Assembly: GCA_020354155.1 (NCBI GenBank)
Contig: CP070644.1
Coordinates: forward strand, 1,391,668-1,410,351
Length of the DNA: 18,684 nucleotides
From: Nitrospiraceae bacterium
GTDB lineage: Bacteria > Nitrospirota > Thermodesulfovibrionia > UBA6902
Direction: 5' to 3'
Position 1 is the first letter of the stretch; every line of letters starts with the position of its first letter. Below, in pieces: positions 14,967 to 18,684 of the stretch. Below the pieces are notes generated by a model, which was given only the letters and a program-made list of their open reading frames with translations, was not told the origin of the DNA and did no database searches. The translations under genes were made by a program, and so were the position numbers.

Positions 14967-15536
14967 ATGAAGAGGCTCTATCAATTTCTCCCAGTTTGTT
15001 CCCCTGCGCTGCAGAAGGGATTTACCTTACTGGAGCTTCTGATCGTCCTCATCGTCATTGGTGTTGCTGCCGGTATTGCAGGATTGATGGTGGCCCGGGA
15101 CCCGGGAGGACTTGAACTCAGGACAACTGCCAAGGATATATCTGCAGTGCTGAGATATGCAAGGAATCATGCTGTCTCCGAGAAAAAAGATTTTGTCTTT
15201 GAGGTCGACGAGGAAGATAGGGTTTACCGTCTCTTAACAGAGAAAAGCAAAAAGATCAGTGCAGAGGGTGAACCAGGAGAAGACGCAGGTGAAATGTCAG
15301 AGGACACTGCGTCAGACGATGAAGATAATAGTGAGATTGTCGTTATAAGCAAGGAAATTCCGGAGGGACTGGAAGTTACATTCCATGAGAGTGACGAGGA
15401 AATTCCGGAATTGGTATTTTCACCTCAAGGTCACTCATCGGGAGCGTTGATTAAGGTATCAAGTGATACTGAGAAGGCCTATTATATTAAAGTGAACAGA
15501 ATAACAGGCAAGGTTGTTATTGAGGAGGAAAACTGA
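14967..15536 (+). CDS. gspH: Type II secretion system minor pseudopilin GspH
   Basis: The class III signal is QKG cleaved before FTLLELLIVLIVIGV, so Glu5 of the mature protein is present. The second-gene position after gspG and the helix ending in AVLRYARNHAVSEKKDFVFEVD, followed by a C-terminal FSPQGHSSGALI region, are typical of GspH. Residues 100-123 are an acidic low-complexity insert in which 12 of 24 residues are Asp or Glu. It breaks the beta-rich globular domain, and its function is unknown. The start is the ATG at 14967, eight bases past gspG, with no strong Shine-Dalgarno, so translation is probably coupled to gspG. Confidence 0.85.
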   Translation: MKRLYQFLPVCSPALQKGFTLLELLIVLIVIGVAAGIAGLMVARDPGGLELRTTAKDISAVLRYARNHAVSEKKDFVFEVDEEDRVYRLLTEKSKKISAEGEPGEDAGEMSEDTASDDEDNSEIVVISKEIPEGLEVTFHESDEEIPELVFSPQGHSSGALIKVSSDTEKAYYIKVNRITGKVVIEEEN

Positions 15537-15543
15537 ACAGAAG

Positions 15544-15948
15544 ATGCAGACGACAGGAAGGCGGAAACATCAATACCCTATCAGCGAAAAAGGTTTTACT
15601 CTTTTTGAAGTCATTGTAGCAATCGTTATATTGAGTATAAGCTTTGCTCTGGTCATGCAGCTTTTTTCAGGCGGTCTCAAGGCGAGCAGGGCATCCTGTG
15701 ACTATACACGTGCTGTTGTCCATGCAAAGGACAAGATGGATGAGATTCTGAGTGACCCAATAATGGACAGCGGTGATTTTGAGGACGGATTTCAATGGGC
15801 TTCTGTAATAGTACCCTTTCTGGAGCCTGAGGACTCAAACTTTATGATATTTAAAATCATTCTCCACGTATCCTGGGAGGATACGAACAGGGGAAAATCA
15901 TTAAAACTCGTCAGCCTCAAGACGCTGCCCAAAGACCAGGTGTTTTAA
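15544..15948 (+). CDS. gspI: Type II secretion system minor pseudopilin GspI
   Basis: A class III leader ends at SEKG before FTLFEVIVAIVILSIS, with Glu5 of the mature protein present. The FEVIVA pattern, the short length (134 residues from this ATG) and the region AVVHAKDKMDEIL are characteristic of GspI, which starts the pseudopilus tip with GspJ and GspK. The ATG at 15544 gives a 17-residue leader. A TTG at 15514 in frame would overlap gspH, but the leader would then be unusually long. AGGAGG at 15523-15528 lies 15 bases before the ATG, farther than usual. Confidence 0.85.
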   Translation: MQTTGRRKHQYPISEKGFTLFEVIVAIVILSISFALVMQLFSGGLKASRASCDYTRAVVHAKDKMDEILSDPIMDSGDFEDGFQWASVIVPFLEPEDSNFMIFKIILHVSWEDTNRGKSLKLVSLKTLPKDQVF

Positions 15949-15956
15949 AAAATATC

Positions 15957-16607
15957 GTGAAAACTGAAAAAGACAGAACAATAGTGCACAGAACAGGAAA
16001 TTATTCCAAACTGAATGCGGGAGGCTTTACTCTTCTGGAGATTATCATTGCCTTTACTATTTTCAGTCTCGTTGCAGTGATAATAGGCGGTGCCATGCGG
16101 CTGGGTATGGATGCCTGGGACAAGGGGGAAGCCGAGACAGGAGAGACGCAGAGGCTGCGGGTACTTTCAGGGCTAATGTCTCAGCAGGTCAGGTCTGCAT
16201 ATCCCTATGCTGTAGACGTTGATGATGAAAGAGTGGTCCTTTTCAAGGGGGAGAAGGATTCCTTATTATTTGCTACTTCTTTTGTGGAAAAATCAATTGG
16301 TGGTTTTAAATGGGTTCGTTATTCATTTCGGGACGGAGCCCTGTTTTACAAGGAAGGCATTCTGCCTGACAAGGAATTCATGGAGAAAATTAAAAATGAT
16401 GAAGAGGTCATGGATGATACGATAGGCGATGTCGAGTTTTCATTCTTAATGAATAAAGATGAGGACTGGCAGGATTCCTGGGAATTTGAGAAGAAGCTTC
16501 CGAGTGCGATTACTGTGCGGATTTCATATTTTCAGCCCTTTCGCATAAACCTCCCCCTTGCGAATAAAGGGGCCGTACAAGAGCCTGTACGCGGTGTTGT
16601 GTCATGA
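15957..16607 (+). CDS. gspJ: Type II secretion system minor pseudopilin GspJ
   Basis: The prepilin leader ends at NAGG before FTLLEIIIAFTIFSLVAVII, with Glu5 of the mature protein present. The following part (LRVLSGLMSQQVRSAYPYAV, KWVRYSFRDGALFYKEG) fits GspJ, the minor pseudopilin that forms the tip with GspI and GspK. The length of 216 residues is normal. The start is a GTG at 15957 with no ATG upstream of the signal region in this frame, so the GTG is the most likely start despite a weak ribosome-binding site. The stop TGA overlaps the ATG of gspK. Confidence 0.85.
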   Translation: MKTEKDRTIVHRTGNYSKLNAGGFTLLEIIIAFTIFSLVAVIIGGAMRLGMDAWDKGEAETGETQRLRVLSGLMSQQVRSAYPYAVDVDDERVVLFKGEKDSLLFATSFVEKSIGGFKWVRYSFRDGALFYKEGILPDKEFMEKIKNDEEVMDDTIGDVEFSFLMNKDEDWQDSWEFEKKLPSAITVRISYFQPFRINLPLANKGAVQEPVRGVVS

Positions 16608-17572
16608 TGGGAACATTATCACAGAGAAACCATGCAATAACTGCATTGACCAATGAGAGGGGCTTTGGCGCCCTGATTATGGTCATCTGGATTGTGGTTA
16701 TGCTCATGGCCATTGCAGGTGAGTTCTCCTATTCCATGAAGACGGAGATCAATATAATGACGAACTTCAAGGAAGAAGAGGAAGCCTACAGACTGGCACT
16801 GGCGGGAATGGAAAAGGCAAAGATGGAACTTCTTCTTATGAAAGAGCCTGCCTATGTATACCTGGGTGAAAATTCAAGTCTGATCCTTGGTGAGCCTGAT
16901 GAAGAAGATCAATTGGTAATAGAAAGAAAAGGTGAACTTGAGACAGGAACTTTTAGCTATACCCTTGCAGACGAAGAAGGGAAAATAAATATTAACACGG
17001 CAACGCAGCAGCAGATTCGGGCCATACTCCTTGAATCCGGAGTTGAAGTAGAAGAAGTGGACACAATTACAGATTCTATTATGGACTGGAGGGACGGAAA
17101 TGACCTTCATATGGTCAACGGTGCAGAAGAAGACTATTATCAGTCCCTGGACCCTCCCTACAGCAGTAAAGACGGGTCGTTCTATGCCATTGAAGAGTTG
17201 CTGCTTGTAAAAGGCATGACCCCTGAAATATTATACGGTCTGAAGGGAGAGGAAGATGGCGAGATTATTTATACGGGACTTATAGATTTATTTACTGTTG
17301 TAGGTTCTGGAAGAACGAATATCAATACCGCACAGGAAACAGTGCTTGAAATACTCTTCGGCACTGATAATGCCCTGAACATAGCCACCCAGCGTGAAGC
17401 AGGTCCCATTACACGGCCTATTGCAAACGGGCAGGTCACATCATCTTACTTTACAGTCATTTCTACAGGGACGAATCGTGACGAATCAATCTCACGGACC
17501 GTGAAGGCTGTTATGCAATTGCAGAATAAAACACTGGAGATACACTACTGGAATGACAACTATACTGGATAG
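16604..17572 (+). CDS. gspK: Type II secretion system minor pseudopilin GspK
   Basis: The 322-residue protein is the large minor pseudopilin that caps the tip complex. The leader ends at NERG before FGALIMVIWIVVMLMAIAG. As is normal for GspK, Glu5 of the mature protein is absent. The globular part has the two family helix-hairpin-helix-like NINTA motifs (KININTATQQQIRAILLESG near 127 and TNINTAQETVLEIL near 243). Between them lies IMDWRDGND, a characteristic GspK segment. Translation starts at the ATG overlapping the gspJ stop (ATGA). An ATG one codon downstream is equally possible. Confidence 0.9.
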   Translation: MMGTLSQRNHAITALTNERGFGALIMVIWIVVMLMAIAGEFSYSMKTEINIMTNFKEEEEAYRLALAGMEKAKMELLLMKEPAYVYLGENSSLILGEPDEEDQLVIERKGELETGTFSYTLADEEGKININTATQQQIRAILLESGVEVEEVDTITDSIMDWRDGNDLHMVNGAEEDYYQSLDPPYSSKDGSFYAIEELLLVKGMTPEILYGLKGEEDGEIIYTGLIDLFTVVGSGRTNINTAQETVLEILFGTDNALNIATQREAGPITRPIANGQVTSSYFTVISTGTNRDESISRTVKAVMQLQNKTLEIHYWNDNYTG

Positions 17573-18684
17573 GCTTTTCGGCACATTTATAGGGATTGAA
17601 TTTAAGACGGACTCTCTTGTCATCTCTCATCTTAAGAATCACCTGTCCGGGGTTTTGCTTCTTTCCTCTTCATCGTTTGAGCTGAGGAACGATGAAGTGT
17701 TCATTCAGGAGGTTAAGGAATACCTGAGTCGCTATATTGCCGGGTCAGAGAGAGTATTTGTCTGTCTGCCTGATACATGGGCAGTGACGAAATTTATCGA
17801 CGTACCGGCAACGAAATCAAAGGGTTCTCTTGCCCAGTTAATGAATTTTGAAATTGAGAGGCATATCCCTTTTGACATTGCCAATGTTGTCTATGATTTT
17901 CAGATTGTAGATGAGAAGGAATCGACACTTTCTGTATCATTTATAGCAGTCAGGAAGGAAAAAGTTGAATATGTCAAGGAAATACTTGAGAAGCTGTCTC
18001 TGAAACCTGATGCGATTACCATATCGTCTTTTGCTGTTATGAATGCCCTTGAACTGAGTGGATCAACTGCAGGGGGATGGCAGGACGTCCTGGGACTCGC
18101 ATCGCACTCAAATCAGCTTGGGGGGAAGGGCGAGACAAACATAAGTCTTTATTTGGACAATAAACATGCAAGTCTCGCAATTATCAAGAGCGGACTCTGC
18201 GTCAATCTCAGGTTTTTCAACATGGACGAATATAATTCCCGTGAAGAGTTTATGGATGAAGTATCCAAGTTTCTCATTGAGGTTCAGTCACGGTACAGAA
18301 TAGAGAAATTTAACTGCCTGATTGTTTCCGGTGACTTTGAAGGATCAGTCGGCATTCCTGAGGAACTGGGCAGCATACTGAATGCACGGGAAGTAGCGGT
18401 TGAGAATGTAAAGTCCGTTGAGGTTCAGATCAAAGATGTTAAGCTTACCGGTCAGCTTGCATCAGTAGGAGCATGTTATGCAGGCCTTGGCATGGGGACC
18501 TACAGGGCCAATCTCATGCCGCACAAGATGGATTATGAAGTAAAAAGATTGGCTTCCATGACCATGAAAGTATTTCTTGCATTAATCATTGTACTCGGCA
18601 TTCTGATATTCACTACTGAGGCAGTCCAGCACAGGAAATATCTGAAACGCATGGATGAAGTTATTGCTCAAAACGAACCGCAGA
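17553..18684 (+). CDS. gspL: Type II secretion system assembly protein GspL, 3'-partial
   Basis: The frame is open from ATG 17553, overlapping gspK by 20 bases, to the window edge (about 377 residues), and so is incomplete. The N-terminal part has the actin-like, PilM-related fold of GspL (FGTFIGIEFKTDSLVISHL, FVCLPDTWAVTKFIDVPA, LMNFEIERHIPFD). A single membrane segment follows near residues 340-358 (VFLALIIVLGILIFTT). GspL recruits GspE to the inner membrane and binds GspF and GspM. Its position after gspK is the standard operon order. PilM/PilN-type proteins look similar, but the context favours GspL. Confidence 0.85.
   Translation, partial: MTTILDRLFGTFIGIEFKTDSLVISHLKNHLSGVLLLSSSSFELRNDEVFIQEVKEYLSRYIAGSERVFVCLPDTWAVTKFIDVPATKSKGSLAQLMNFEIERHIPFDIANVVYDFQIVDEKESTLSVSFIAVRKEKVEYVKEILEKLSLKPDAITISSFAVMNALELSGSTAGGWQDVLGLASHSNQLGGKGETNISLYLDNKHASLAIIKSGLCVNLRFFNMDEYNSREEFMDEVSKFLIEVQSRYRIEKFNCLIVSGDFEGSVGIPEELGSILNAREVAVENVKSVEVQIKDVKLTGQLASVGACYAGLGMGTYRANLMPHKMDYEVKRLASMTMKVFLALIIVLGILIFTTEAVQHRKYLKRMDEVIAQNEPQ

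Noticed and set aside
1..18684. CRISPR arrays, tRNA or rRNA genes, phage genes
   Set aside because: No regularly spaced repeats, no tRNA cloverleaf or rRNA-like stretch and no phage structural genes were recognised by eye.

Overview
The window looks like a piece of a Gram-negative (diderm) bacterial chromosome of moderate G+C content, because it carries a type II secretion operon and an outer-membrane-type lipoprotein protease. The gene mix (type II secretion operon with a PilB-like GspE, an AmmeMemoRadiSam radical SAM enzyme, a lysine/alanine-repeat histone-like protein, a receiver-PAS-kinase hybrid) would fit an uncultured Nitrospirota or Desulfobacterota-type lineage. That placement is inference only; no marker gene here settles it.

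Left part (1-3231): the 3' part of a DUF4091 (glycoside-hydrolase-associated) gene is cut off by an IS3-family insertion sequence (938-2279). The last 13 codons of the DUF4091 reading frame are IS end sequence. Both transposase frames of the IS carry one nonsense codon, so this copy looks dead. Next comes an AT-rich stretch with a lone methyltransferase-like gene on the minus strand, then a strong rho-independent terminator serving the gene pair to its right.

Middle part (3233-7421): a minus-strand pair (winged-helix/nucleotidyltransferase-like regulator, then a KKKA-repeat histone-like protein) diverges from a plus-strand pair (AmmeMemoRadiSam radical SAM enzyme and a DtxR-family regulator with a FeoA domain). 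A convergent minus-strand M48 metalloprotease lipoprotein with TPR repeats (BepA-like) follows. Several promoters in this part sit so close to the start codons that the mRNAs may be leaderless.

Right part (7610-18684): a receiver-PAS-kinase protein whose H-box histidine is replaced by Asp stands just upstream of a well-formed sigma70 promoter. That promoter drives a tightly packed type II secretion operon, gspD-E-F-G-H-I-J-K-L, which continues past the window edge. GspD is the outer-membrane secretin, GspE the ATPase, GspF the inner-membrane platform, GspG the major pseudopilin, GspH-K the minor pseudopilins and GspL the actin-like assembly protein. No gspC precedes gspD. GspD has a Thr/Arg-rich basic insert and GspH an acidic low-complexity insert.

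I did not find a wholly new system. The most unusual items are the His-less kinase next to the secretion operon, the leaderless-looking promoters, the Cys-bearing DtxR-FeoA regulator paired with an orphan AmrS, and the insert-bearing GspD and GspH.
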